Source of the DNA: an uncultured Chthoniobacterales bacterium
GTDB taxonomy: Bacteria; Verrucomicrobiota; Verrucomicrobiia; Chthoniobacterales; UBA10450
Direction: 5' to 3'
Assembly (NCBI GenBank): GCA_902805675.1
Contig: CADCTA010000040.1
Coordinates: forward strand, 1-55,442
DNA: 55,442 bases
A model generated the notes under the pieces. The model saw only the letters and a program-made list of their open reading frames with translations, was not told the DNA's origin and searched no databases. This document shows, one piece after another, positions 30,716 to 39,092 of this stretch (the stretch's first letter is position 1; every line of letters begins with the position of its first letter). The position numbers and the translations under genes were made by a program.

Positions 30716-31822
30716 CTACCCGCCGCCGCCTTCCGCGAAGCCGAAGATGATCGCCATCATGATGAGGATGAAGATCACGAGCAGCGCGACTTTGATCCAG
30801 CTCTTCGGATACTTGCCCGCCACCGTCCCGGTGAAGCCGTTGCAAACGATGCGGAATGTCTTTGCGCCGTACTGGTAGGTCAGCAGCCAGAGCGGAAGCA
30901 GGACGTGCTTGAACGTTTGCCCGCTGTAATCCGCATCGACCTGCAGGTTCCGATGCGTGTCGCCCGGCACCTGCGCCGCGCAAAGCTCGCGGAGCTTCGC
31001 GTCCATCGCTTCGCGTGAATGCTGCGCCGCGGCCACGAGGTCGATCTGGTACTGCTCGACGACCCAGCCGGAGACATAGCCCGCGTCGTACGGGACCACC
31101 TCGGGCGTGGGGAATGGCTCCACCTTGCGCAGGAGCTCCGGCGGAACGCCCTTTGATGCGGGCACCAGCTCGTCATCGAAGAAGTGCTCGAGCGCGCCGC
31201 TCGCCGGCTCCCATCGCGTGTGCTGGACCTGACGTGTTTGGGTGCGGCCGTTCGAGTCGCGGTAGCTCTCCGTCGTGTAGTAATAATGTCCGGCGTCCGC
31301 AGTCCACTGTGCCGAGACCTGCGCGTCGAAGGTCCAGTACGGCAGGTAGACGCCGTGCAATGTGTCGGTAAAAGCGCGGTTCTTGAAACGATTCGGCGCG
31401 AGCCAGCGGCTGCGATACCAGGCGCGCACTTTGTCGCGCACATCGCCCTCGCCGAGCTTGAACGGGAGCACGCTCTCGGGCCGGATCGGCGATTTGATCT
31501 CGTCGTATTCGACCAGCGCCGGTGAACCGCAGAAGTCGCAGTTCTGCGCGACGCGTTCCGGTTTGAAGACCGAGATCGCCTCGCAGCTCTTGCACTTCAC
31601 CGAGCGCGTCGCGATCTCCCAGCCGCGCTCGCTTTGCGGGATGTTGCGGAGCGCGGTGACGAGGTCGTATTCCTGCACGCCGCCTGCCGCCGCGCCGTCT
31701 GCTTTCATCGGCGAGACCGTGCCGCAAAATGGGCAGACGAGTGCCTGCTTGGCCGCCGACCACTCCGCAGCGCCGCCGCAGGCCGGACAATCGAAGCGTT
31801 GCCGCGCAGTTACGTCGGCCAT
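30716..31822 (-). CDS. double zinc-ribbon membrane protein (YdjG-like partner of SPFH protein)
   Basis: 368 residues, ATG 31822. Two CxxC-CxxC zinc ribbons: CPACGG with CPFCGT (about 12-33) and CKSCEA with CDFCGS (about 76-97). Then a long domain of the TFIIB-zinc-finger/'primosomal-N-like' type (VLPFKLGEGDVRDKVRAWYRSRWLAPN, GVYLPYWTFDAQVSAQWTADAGHYYYTT, LLPLWLLTYQYGAKTFRIVCNGFTG) and one C-terminal membrane helix (VALLVIFILIMMAIIFGF). Bacillus YdjG/YdjI are the best-known relatives: a membrane zinc-ribbon protein that recruits an SPFH protein and a PspA homologue in membrane-stress response. The SPFH gene is immediately upstream here; PspA is not in the window. Confidence 0.85.
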   Translation of the reverse strand: MADVTARQRFDCPACGGAAEWSAAKQALVCPFCGTVSPMKADGAAAGGVQEYDLVTALRNIPQSERGWEIATRSVKCKSCEAISVFKPERVAQNCDFCGSPALVEYDEIKSPIRPESVLPFKLGEGDVRDKVRAWYRSRWLAPNRFKNRAFTDTLHGVYLPYWTFDAQVSAQWTADAGHYYYTTESYRDSNGRTQTRQVQHTRWEPASGALEHFFDDELVPASKGVPPELLRKVEPFPTPEVVPYDAGYVSGWVVEQYQIDLVAAAQHSREAMDAKLRELCAAQVPGDTHRNLQVDADYSGQTFKHVLLPLWLLTYQYGAKTFRIVCNGFTGTVAGKYPKSWIKVALLVIFILIMMAIIFGFAEGGGG

Positions 31823-31837
31823 CGGGGGATGCTCAGG

Positions 31838-31944
31838 GTAGGGACAGCGCGCTGCGCTGTCCGGGACGCGTGGCTACGTCGTGGGTGGTGCGCAGCGTAG
31901 CGCGCGAGCCACGCACATCGGACGCCGCAGCGCGGCGTCCCTAC
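31838..31944. repeat. family B REP pair, copy B4
   Basis: 107 bp. Left hairpin triplet AGC/GCT with loop GCT, right hairpin GCC/GGC with loop AGC. It sits between the SPFH stop and the zinc-ribbon start, 15 bp before the latter's ATG, and could uncouple their expression. Confidence 0.9.
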
Positions 31945-31958
31945 CACGTCAGCCTGCA

Positions 31959-33020
31959 TCAGCTCTGAAGGAACTCGTTCAGAGCTTTGCGCGTGATGCG
32001 GTAGGTCGAGCCGATCTTCTTCGCCTTCAGATCGCCGCTTTCGATGCTGGCCAGGATGTCGCCTTCGCTCACCCCGAGCTCCTGCGCGACCACGCCGGGA
32101 GCCAGCATCTCCGGCGGTCCGCTGCTTGCCGGGGCGGCAGCCGCCCCTGCGGCGGATGGCGCGGTCGATTGCGGCGAATTTTGCTGCTGCATGATCTGCT
32201 GCGCCATCGCCATGCCGACCGCCATCTCGGTCGCGACACCACCCGCGCTGCCGCCTTTCTCCATGCCCTGCGCCATCTGGAATTTCACGAAGTCGTTGAG
32301 ATTGCCGACCGCCGCCATGCTCGAACGCTTGTCGATCGCCTGCTCGACCTCCGGCGGAACGGAAACGTTCTCGAGCACGAAGCTGGCGAGCTCGATCCCG
32401 TACTTCGCCTGGATGATTGGGTTAATGATCGGCAGGAGCGCTTCGCCGACTTCCTGGTATCGCGATGCAACGTCGAGCACCGGCACCTTCGCCGTCGCGA
32501 GCGCATCGGTGAAGATGCTGACGATCCGGGAGCGCATCGTTTCCGCGAATTCATCGAGCCGGAAATTGTGATCCGAGCCGGCGACTTCCTTCAGCATCAA
32601 CTTCGGATCGCTGACGCGGAAGTCGTAGGTGCCGAACGCTCGCACGCGCACGATCCCGAAATCCTGGTCGCGCAGCATGATCGGGTTCGACGTGCCCCAC
32701 TTGTTGCCGGTGAATAGCCGCGTGGTGACGAAGTAGACATCCGCCTTGAACGGCGACTGGAAGCCGTACTTCCACGACTTGAGCGACGTGAGGATCGGGA
32801 TGTTGTCCGTCGTAAGCGTGTGCTTGCCGGGCCCGAAGGTGTCGCCGAACTCGCCGAGATAAACGAACTGCGCCACCTGCGATTCGCGCACGATGAGTTG
32901 CGCGCCGTTCTTGATCTCGGCGTCGTTATCCGGAAAGCGGAACGAGATCGTATCGCGCGAATCGTCGGTCCACTCGATGATGTCGATGAGCTGGCCGCGG
33001 AGATAATCCATCAATCCCAT
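31959..33020 (-). CDS. SPFH-domain protein (YdjI/virion-core type) with C-terminal excisionase-like helix-turn-helix
   Basis: 353 residues, ATG 33020 with AAAGGA 9 bases upstream. Residues 1-235 form the SPFH/Band-7 domain of the 'virion core protein' type (FRFPDNDAEIKNGAQLIVRESQVAQFVYLGEFGDTFGPGKHTLTT, NPIMLRDQDFGIVRVRAFGTYDFRVSDP, YGIELASFVLENVSVPPEVEQAIDKRSSMAAVG). A glutamine- and alanine-rich linker follows (about 265-300), then MLAPGVVAQELGVSEGDILASIESGDLKAKKIGSTYRITRKALNEF, which reads as a helix-turn-helix of the excisionase/MerR-type (HTH_17). YdjI relatives usually end in a zinc ribbon, SHOCT or GYF-like tail instead. The zinc ribbon is here on the adjacent protein. Confidence 0.87.
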   Translation of the reverse strand: MGLMDYLRGQLIDIIEWTDDSRDTISFRFPDNDAEIKNGAQLIVRESQVAQFVYLGEFGDTFGPGKHTLTTDNIPILTSLKSWKYGFQSPFKADVYFVTTRLFTGNKWGTSNPIMLRDQDFGIVRVRAFGTYDFRVSDPKLMLKEVAGSDHNFRLDEFAETMRSRIVSIFTDALATAKVPVLDVASRYQEVGEALLPIINPIIQAKYGIELASFVLENVSVPPEVEQAIDKRSSMAAVGNLNDFVKFQMAQGMEKGGSAGGVATEMAVGMAMAQQIMQQQNSPQSTAPSAAGAAAAPASSGPPEMLAPGVVAQELGVSEGDILASIESGDLKAKKIGSTYRITRKALNEFLQS

Positions 33021-33172
33021 AGTCGTAATCCTTTCAGAGCGTTTGAGTTCGCGGGGACATTAGCGTCTGCGCAGAAAAGGGGAAGAATTCTTGCGAGCGT
33101 GTTCGCGCAGCTTCAGTCGGGCGGATCGCGAACCATTGACCGTAGGCGAGCGCCGTCACAAGCTGGCGGCGT

Positions 33173-34033
33173 ATGCTCTTTCGGCGCCGCTCTCGCGAAC
33201 CAGAGCGCCGCGTCGTGGCGTTCACGGTGCACAAGGCCGGATCGATGGTCCTGCACCGCGTGCTGCGCGACATCTGCGAGCACAACGACATCGAGTATCA
33301 CTCGGAGAACGGTCCGGATCCCAAGTTCCCGGCGAGGAAGATCTTCGCCGGCACTGATTACATCGCGAAACACACCGGCTGCTTCGGCCCCATCCGTTAC
33401 TTTGTCCCGAGTCGCGCGCTGCCCGAGGCTCACATCCTCCTCCATCTGCGAGATCCCCGGGATGTGCTGACCTCGATGTTTTTCTCCTACTGCTTCATGC
33501 ACCGCGGGCCTGAGCCCGGTAACACTGGTCGGCGGAAGGAGGTGGCCGATGCGGGCATCGACAAGTTCGTGCTCGATATGTCGAGCGCCGCCGCCGCGAA
33601 GTATAACGGCGACTATGGAACCGGAGGGCCGTATCTCGAGCACATCGGGAACATGGCGGAGCGCTACGATCGTTATCTGCGCGAAGTGATCGGCCGGCCG
33701 AACACGCTCGCAATCTCCTACGAAGAGATGGTCCTCGATTTCCCGAGCTGGCTCCGGAAAGTCGTCTCGCGTTTCGAGCTAAACGACAGCGAGGAGACTT
33801 ATCGCATCGTGGCGGAGCGCTACGCGGAATCAGTGAAGCCGGGCGCGAGTGAAGACATCTTCTCCCACAAGCGAAAGGTCGTGCCTGGCGACTACAAGGA
33901 GAAGCTGCAACCAGAGACGATCGCCGAGTTGAACCGTCGCCTCCGCCGCGTGCTCGATGCGCTCGGCTATTCGAGCACCGAGTACGAGGCGACCAGCATC
34001 CCGCAGGTGAAAGCCGAAGCGGCGAATCCTTAG
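33173..34033 (+). CDS. sulfotransferase-domain protein
   Basis: 286 residues, cytosolic. It has the PAPS-binding landmarks of the sulfotransferase fold: a 5'-phosphosulfate loop VHKAGSMVLHRVL after strand 1, the 3'-phosphate site LHLRDPRDVLTSMFFSYCF, and the C-terminal RKVVPGDYKEKL that matches the RKGxxGDWK loop. The residue set implies use of PAPS to sulfate an acceptor, perhaps a polysaccharide or lipid; the acceptor is unknown. Start ATG 33173; divergent from the SPFH gene with a 152-bp gap that shows a TTGACC at 33136 but no fitting -10 box. Followed by a family A element. Confidence 0.85.
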   Translation: MLFRRRSREPERRVVAFTVHKAGSMVLHRVLRDICEHNDIEYHSENGPDPKFPARKIFAGTDYIAKHTGCFGPIRYFVPSRALPEAHILLHLRDPRDVLTSMFFSYCFMHRGPEPGNTGRRKEVADAGIDKFVLDMSSAAAAKYNGDYGTGGPYLEHIGNMAERYDRYLREVIGRPNTLAISYEEMVLDFPSWLRKVVSRFELNDSEETYRIVAERYAESVKPGASEDIFSHKRKVVPGDYKEKLQPETIAELNRRLRRVLDALGYSSTEYEATSIPQVKAEAANP

Positions 34034-34086
34034 GCGATCCCTGCCTGCGTTCGGCGCGCGATCTCTCGCACGCAGTCGCAGGAGCA

Positions 34087-34178
34087 GTCATTCCGACCGG
34101 AGCGAAGCGCAGTGGAGGAATCCCGCGGCGCGACCCGATGGTCAAGCAACGGGATTCCTCGACTTCGCTCTGAATGAC
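34087..34178. repeat. family A REP-like inverted repeat, copy A7
   Basis: 92 bp between convergent sulfotransferase and cysteine-desulfurase-like genes. Long left arm, short right arm; a few pairs have decayed (CCGCGGC in place of CCGTGGC, ATTCA in the right stem). Confidence 0.82.
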
Positions 34179-34215
34179 AAGCTGGTGATTACACGTCGGC
34201 GTACATCGAAAACCA

Positions 34216-35460
34216 CTACACGCCGCGCGCGATTTCCCGCACGCCATCGATCAGGCGCTGGACCTCGTCAGTCGTGGTGTAGCAAGCGCATCCCGCGCGC
34301 ACCATTCCGTCCTTCGCCTGTCCAAGGCGATCGACCAGCGTCGTCGCATAGAAGTCCCCGTTTGAGACGAACACAGCACGCTCCGCGAGTTGCTGCGCGA
34401 CAGCTATCGACGACACGCCGCGCACCGTAAACGCCACCGTGGGCGTGCGCGGGGCGGATGGGGGCACGCCGTACATGCAGACGCCGTCAATCGCGGACAA
34501 GCCGTTCCAAAGCTGTGTCACCAGCGCGGTGCCGCGCGCATGCAATGCTCCAAACGCGGCGCGAAGCTGCTCGCGCCGTGATTCACCCGGAGCAATCGAG
34601 GCGAGGAACTCCACCGCGGCAGCCGCCCCGGCCATCCCTTCGTGGTTCTGCGTGCCCGTCTCGGCGCGCTCCGGCGCGGTGTTGGGCGAGGGGAGCAGCT
34701 TGGGAAAGTCGATCTCCGCGAGCAGCTCGTGCTTCCCGTAGAGCACACCGATGTGCGGCCCGTAGAACTTGTAGGCCGAGCAGCCGAGGAAATCGCAGTC
34801 GATCGCCCGCACGTCGACCAGCTCATGCGGCGCATAGTGCACTGCGTCCACGAACACCTGAGCACCGACGCCATGCGCCATCTCCGCTGCGCGGGCGACG
34901 TCGGTGATCGTGCCGAGCGCGTTCGACGCGGCACCGATTGCTACGAGCTTCGTGCGCGAGCTGAGTTGAGCCGCAAAGTCATCCCAGTCCAGCTCCCCCG
35001 GCGCCGTCATTTTGACCACACGAATGGTGACGCCGCGGTCTTTCTCCAGCGCCGTCCACGGCGCGATGTTCGCGTGGTGATCCAGCTCGGTCACTACGAC
35101 CTCATCGCCCCGCTCAAACTTGCGCCCGAGCGCGCGCGCGAGATGGAACGTGAGCGTGGTCATGTTCGCTCCGAAAGCGATCTCGTCCGGCGCCGCTCCC
35201 AGGAAATCGCCGAGCGCTTCGCGCGCGTGAGCAATGATCGCGTCCGTCTCGTGGCTCGTCGGGAACGCCCAGTGCGTATTCGCATTGTGGTTGAACAGGT
35301 AGTCGCTAATCGCCTCGGGCACGGCACGCGGTACCTGCGTGCCGCCCGGACCATCGAAGTAGGCGACCGGGCTGCCGTTGTGCGCGCGCTGGAGCGCTGG
35401 GAAATGTGCGCGGATCTCTCCGGTGGAGGATACGTCGACCGCTGTGGCTGATTGGTGCAT
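34216..35460 (-). CDS. cysteine-desulfurase-like PLP enzyme (VC1184 subfamily)
   Basis: 414 residues, fold type I aminotransferase class V. Landmarks: YFDGPGGTQVPRAV at the N-terminus, NTHWAFPTSHETD, ANMTTLTFHLARALG, TELDHHANIAPW, VDAVHYAPHELVD and the PLP lysine in CSAYKFYGPHIGVLYG; the end shows VRAGCACYTT. The 'AYKFYGPHIG' wording fits the cysteine-desulfurase-like VC1184 group rather than IscS or SufS, and the cysteine loop of true desulfurases is not obvious. No Fe-S assembly genes nearby. Starts 8 bp after the nucleotidyltransferase stop; last gene of the probable operon. Confidence 0.9.
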   Translation of the reverse strand: MHQSATAVDVSSTGEIRAHFPALQRAHNGSPVAYFDGPGGTQVPRAVPEAISDYLFNHNANTHWAFPTSHETDAIIAHAREALGDFLGAAPDEIAFGANMTTLTFHLARALGRKFERGDEVVVTELDHHANIAPWTALEKDRGVTIRVVKMTAPGELDWDDFAAQLSSRTKLVAIGAASNALGTITDVARAAEMAHGVGAQVFVDAVHYAPHELVDVRAIDCDFLGCSAYKFYGPHIGVLYGKHELLAEIDFPKLLPSPNTAPERAETGTQNHEGMAGAAAAVEFLASIAPGESRREQLRAAFGALHARGTALVTQLWNGLSAIDGVCMYGVPPSAPRTPTVAFTVRGVSSIAVAQQLAERAVFVSNGDFYATTLVDRLGQAKDGMVRAGCACYTTTDEVQRLIDGVREIARGV

Positions 35461-35468
35461 GGGGGCAA

Positions 35469-36224
35469 CTACCGCACGAACTGGCGAAACAGCTCGTTAG
35501 CCTCTGCGAGCGTCTCTTTGCTCCCGATGTCGAACCAGGTGCCTTGGATCTGGTGCGTCTTCACCGGCCTGCGCGTGTAGAGCCATTGGATGAAGCGGCC
35601 GGGCTGGTCGGGGTTGTTCCCCTCCTCGATGTAGGTGCGGAACATCGGGATCGTGGCGCGCGAGAAGTAGTAAAGCGCGATGCCCGTCAGCGTGCTTTTC
35701 GGCTGCTGCGGCTTTTCTTCGAACGAGGTGATCACACCCTCGTCGTTCATCGTGATGGCGCTGTATTTCTTGATCGCTTCGAGGTCGCCAACGTCGTAGG
35801 TGGCGAGCGTCGCTTCGGAACTGCGCGCGTGCGCCACGAACTCGGTCAGCGGTTCGCTGAATAGGTTGTCACCGGCGACTACGATGAGGTCGTCGTTTGC
35901 GGCCGCGGTCTCGCGTGAGAGGACGAAGTTGATGTCGCCGATCGCGCCAAGCTTGTCGGAGTCATCCGTCGATCCGTCGTTGATGATGCTAAAGCTGCGG
36001 TTCGGATTGCGCTGGCGATAGCCGTCCGCCCACGCTTGAAAATCTTTCGCGAACTTGTTGTTCGTCACGATGTAGATCGTGTCGATGTCCGGCACGGGCG
36101 CGAGATTGTCGATCACCCACTCGAGCATCGGTTTGCCGGCCACTTCGAGCAGCGGCTTCGCCTTGGTGAGCGTGAGCGGGTAGAGGCGGGTGGCGTATCC
36201 CGCAGCAAGGATGAGGACGTTCAT
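35469..36224 (-). CDS. sugar-phosphate nucleotidyltransferase
   Basis: 251 residues. Nucleotidyltransferase signature at the start, LILAAGYATRLYPLTLTKAKPLLEVAGKPMLEWVI, followed by VVAGDNLFSEP, EEKPQQPKSTLTGIALYYFS and the ending QIQGTWFDIGSKETLAEA, all typical of glucose-1-phosphate thymidylyl-/uridylyl-/cytidylyltransferase-like enzymes. It makes an NDP-sugar for envelope or glycan synthesis; the sugar and nucleotide cannot be specified. 37 bp after glnD on the same strand. With pgi at the head of the same cluster this gives two sugar-phosphate enzymes in one presumed operon. Confidence 0.9.
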   Translation of the reverse strand: MNVLILAAGYATRLYPLTLTKAKPLLEVAGKPMLEWVIDNLAPVPDIDTIYIVTNNKFAKDFQAWADGYRQRNPNRSFSIINDGSTDDSDKLGAIGDINFVLSRETAAANDDLIVVAGDNLFSEPLTEFVAHARSSEATLATYDVGDLEAIKKYSAITMNDEGVITSFEEKPQQPKSTLTGIALYYFSRATIPMFRTYIEEGNNPDQPGRFIQWLYTRRPVKTHQIQGTWFDIGSKETLAEANELFRQFVR

Positions 36225-36261
36225 AATCGCTCTACATTCGCGCTTCGCGGCGCCCGCGCGC

Positions 36262-39027
36262 CTACGCAGCTCGGGGCAGGAGAAGCGCGGAACGTTTCAG
36301 CGCTTCCTGCAATGCGGCGATGCGGTGCGCATCCGTGATTTTGCCGCGGGTAAAGCTGTCCACGACATAGAAGGTGTCGATCGCTGCGCCTTTCTCGGTG
36401 CTGATGCGTGAGAGGGAAATCGAAATGCCCTCACGGCCGAAGACCGAGAGAAGGTCGAAGAGCAAGCCGAGCCGATCCGGCGTCTCGATCTGGATCAGCG
36501 TGTAGGCAGGGTGCGCCTTGTTATCGGTGATGATTTTGGTCGGGAACTCGAGGTCCATCGCTACCCGCGGCGGCACCTTGCGCCGCGCTTTCTCGAGCAA
36601 CGGCCCAAAGTCGAATGCAGGATCGCTCAGCGCCTTCTGCAGCGTCGACTCGACGAGCGCAAACTGCGCCTCATCCGTGACGGCGCGCGACCTCAGGTCG
36701 CAAACGCGAAACGTGTCGAGCACCACGCTGTCGCCCCGCGTGTAGATGTCGGCGCCGAGAATGTTCAGCGGTATGACGGAGAAGGAGCCCGCGATTTTCG
36801 CGAGGAGTTGCGCCGCATCCCACGTGCAGACACTGGCGGTGCTGTGGCCTTTCTCAGGATACGCCTGCCAGCTCAGGATCGGGCGAAGGGGCGGCCCGTT
36901 CTCGATGTAGAGGTTGAGCAGAAAACGCCGGAAGAGCTCAGCATGCGAGACGATCTCTTCCACGCCGAAAGCGCGGAAGTAGTTGTCCGGCATGAACTCG
37001 AAGTGCGCTTCGATTTCTTCGGCGAAATCGGCGGGCAATCTCTGCGCGACCTCCGCCTGCAACGTGTCTCGTTTGATCTGCTGTTCTTCGTAGAACGCCG
37101 ATTGGTCGGTCAGATACTGCGACGTGCGATGGTAGAGCTGCCAGACGAGCGTCTCCTTCCAATCGGACCAGCCCTCCGCGCTCGTGCCCTGGCCATCGGC
37201 CAGCGTCAGAAGCATCAGGGCGTCGAGATTCTTCTGGTTACGAACGATGCGGCCGAACTCCACGATCGTCTCGGGGTCGTCGAGGTTTCGCTGCTGCGCC
37301 ATGTTCGACATCGTGACGTGATGATCGACAAGCAGGATGAGCGACTTCCGCTGCTCGGACGATAGCTGCAGGCGCAACGCGGCGCGCTGCGCGAAGACGG
37401 CGCTCGCTTCTGAGTGCGGCCGCGCCCCGACCGCCTTGCCGGTATCGTGCATGAGGAGCGCGAGATAGAGCACGAAGGGATCTTCGAGTTTCTCGAACAG
37501 CTCGCGATACGCGATCAGCTTCGGATTATCCGTCGTGGTGAGCGCGTCGAGTTTCTCGATGCAGACGAGCGTGTGCTCGTCGGCCGTGTAGCGATGGAAA
37601 AACTCGTGCTGCACCAGGCAGGTGAGGGGATCGAATTCCGGCATGTAGCGGCCGAGGAAATTGACCTCGTGCATCATGCGCAGCACGCAGCCGGCCTGCC
37701 CTTTGCGCGAGAGCATCGCCTGGAAAATCTCCCGTGGACCTTTCGCGTAGCGGAAAGTTTTGGTTACGAACCGGAGGCTGCGACTAACGAGATCCTCGAG
37801 CTCAGGGCTCAGCGCGAGGTGTTGCTCCTGTGCGAGTTGGAAGACACGCATGAGCAGCTCCGGATTGCGCTGGAACTGCTTGTTGTGCTTGGCGTGGAGC
37901 TGGCCGCCGCGACTGAGGAAGTCGCCGAGATCCGTCTCTTCGAGATTGGCGCGCGTGCGCAGGCGGAAAAGAGAGCTCGCCCCGTTTGTCGCCGCGCCGG
38001 CAGCGAATTGCTCCGTAATGCGCTCGGTCACCCGGAAGATGTTGCGCGTGTGCTGGTAGTAATCGCGCATGAGCGCTTCGCTGCGGAGCTGCGCCGCCCG
38101 ATGGGAGTAATGGAGCCGCTTTGCGATCTGCTCCTGGAAGTTCAGATGCAGAACGTCGGTCGCGCGTCCGCTGGCGTAGTGGAGATCGGTGCGCACGCGG
38201 AGCAGAAAGTCGTACGCCGCCTCGATGCGACGCTGATCGGCTTCGCTCAGCCAGTCTTTGCCGACAAGCTGATTGGTCGTTAGGGCGCCCTCCTGGAAGA
38301 AGGTGATCCAGAGGAGGTTCTGGTAATCGCGCAGCCCGCCGCAGCCGCTCTTCACGTTCGGCTCCTGCATGTAAACGCTGTTGCCGAACTTGGCGTGACG
38401 CGCCACCTGGTCATCCATGCGCGCCGCGACATACTCGCGCTCCAAACCGGTCACGCATTCTGCCCGAAACCGACCGCGGAAGAGTCGCGCCACGGCGGAG
38501 TCGCCGGCCAGATGCCGCGCCTCGAGCATGGCGGTCTTGGTCAGCATGTCGTGATTCGCCTGCTGGATCGCATCGGTCACAGAGCGCGTGGAGTGCCCGA
38601 CCTTGAAGCCGATGTCCCAGAGGAGATAGAGAACCTGCTGCACGACCTCGCCGACATAGGGCGAGATCTCGCCGGAGTTCTGCCCATGCACGAACATGAC
38701 GTCGACGTCGCTGAAGGGGTTCAGCTCGCCGCGCCCGTAGCCGCCGAGGGCGAATAACGCGAGCGGCGTCGGCTCGGACCCGCCTTGCTCGCGCGCAAAA
38801 CGCGCCGCCGCTCCAAAGACGTGACGCAGCAGGACATCGACCAAGTCGACACGGCGCGCGCAGATCTCGCGACCGCCACCGCCCGCCTGGTGTTTGAGGC
38901 GAAGGCGATGCTCCTCGATGCGGAGGAACTTCTTGTAGAGGGGAAGGACGTCCGTCGGGCGGCTGGCACCGGCGGGAGCGAGTTGCCGCTCCGCGTGGGC
39001 GAGCACTTTCTCGAGATGACGCGACAT
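36262..39027 (-). CDS. glnD: [protein-PII] uridylyltransferase/uridylyl-removing enzyme GlnD
   Basis: 921 residues, full length. Central nitrogen sensor: uridylylates PII when glutamine is low and removes UMP when it is high. Domains in order: nucleotidyltransferase (LFALGGYGRGELNPFSDVDVMF, near 90-115), the GlnD/GlnE helical domain (CGGLRDYQNLLWITFF), HD hydrolase (HRYTADEHTLVCIEKLD; ALLMHDTGKAVG; LVDHHVTMSNMAQQRNLDDPET), and two C-terminal ACT glutamine-sensing domains (near 730-790 and 840-915, e.g. YTLIQIETPDRLGLLFDLLSVFGREGISI). ATG 39027. Placed directly after a sigma-54-type regulator gene on the same strand; no glnB is in the window. Confidence 0.95.
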   Translation of the reverse strand: MSRHLEKVLAHAERQLAPAGASRPTDVLPLYKKFLRIEEHRLRLKHQAGGGGREICARRVDLVDVLLRHVFGAAARFAREQGGSEPTPLALFALGGYGRGELNPFSDVDVMFVHGQNSGEISPYVGEVVQQVLYLLWDIGFKVGHSTRSVTDAIQQANHDMLTKTAMLEARHLAGDSAVARLFRGRFRAECVTGLEREYVAARMDDQVARHAKFGNSVYMQEPNVKSGCGGLRDYQNLLWITFFQEGALTTNQLVGKDWLSEADQRRIEAAYDFLLRVRTDLHYASGRATDVLHLNFQEQIAKRLHYSHRAAQLRSEALMRDYYQHTRNIFRVTERITEQFAAGAATNGASSLFRLRTRANLEETDLGDFLSRGGQLHAKHNKQFQRNPELLMRVFQLAQEQHLALSPELEDLVSRSLRFVTKTFRYAKGPREIFQAMLSRKGQAGCVLRMMHEVNFLGRYMPEFDPLTCLVQHEFFHRYTADEHTLVCIEKLDALTTTDNPKLIAYRELFEKLEDPFVLYLALLMHDTGKAVGARPHSEASAVFAQRAALRLQLSSEQRKSLILLVDHHVTMSNMAQQRNLDDPETIVEFGRIVRNQKNLDALMLLTLADGQGTSAEGWSDWKETLVWQLYHRTSQYLTDQSAFYEEQQIKRDTLQAEVAQRLPADFAEEIEAHFEFMPDNYFRAFGVEEIVSHAELFRRFLLNLYIENGPPLRPILSWQAYPEKGHSTASVCTWDAAQLLAKIAGSFSVIPLNILGADIYTRGDSVVLDTFRVCDLRSRAVTDEAQFALVESTLQKALSDPAFDFGPLLEKARRKVPPRVAMDLEFPTKIITDNKAHPAYTLIQIETPDRLGLLFDLLSVFGREGISISLSRISTEKGAAIDTFYVVDSFTRGKITDAHRIAALQEALKRSALLLPRAA

Positions 39028-39092
39028 CGAAGCCCTAACGTCGCGCTAAAGTCGCGCAGCGCCAGCTTCGGGCACCGCGAGCGATCGAAGCA

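Noticed and set aside
31881..32717. 278-residue plus-strand frame opposite the SPFH gene
   Set aside because: Arginine- and histidine-rich shadow of a real GC-rich gene, beginning inside element B4; no domain features.
34216..35460. Fe-S cluster assembly (SUF/ISC) locus
   Set aside because: The PLP protein is of the VC1184 cysteine-desulfurase-like type and no scaffold or ferredoxin genes accompany it.
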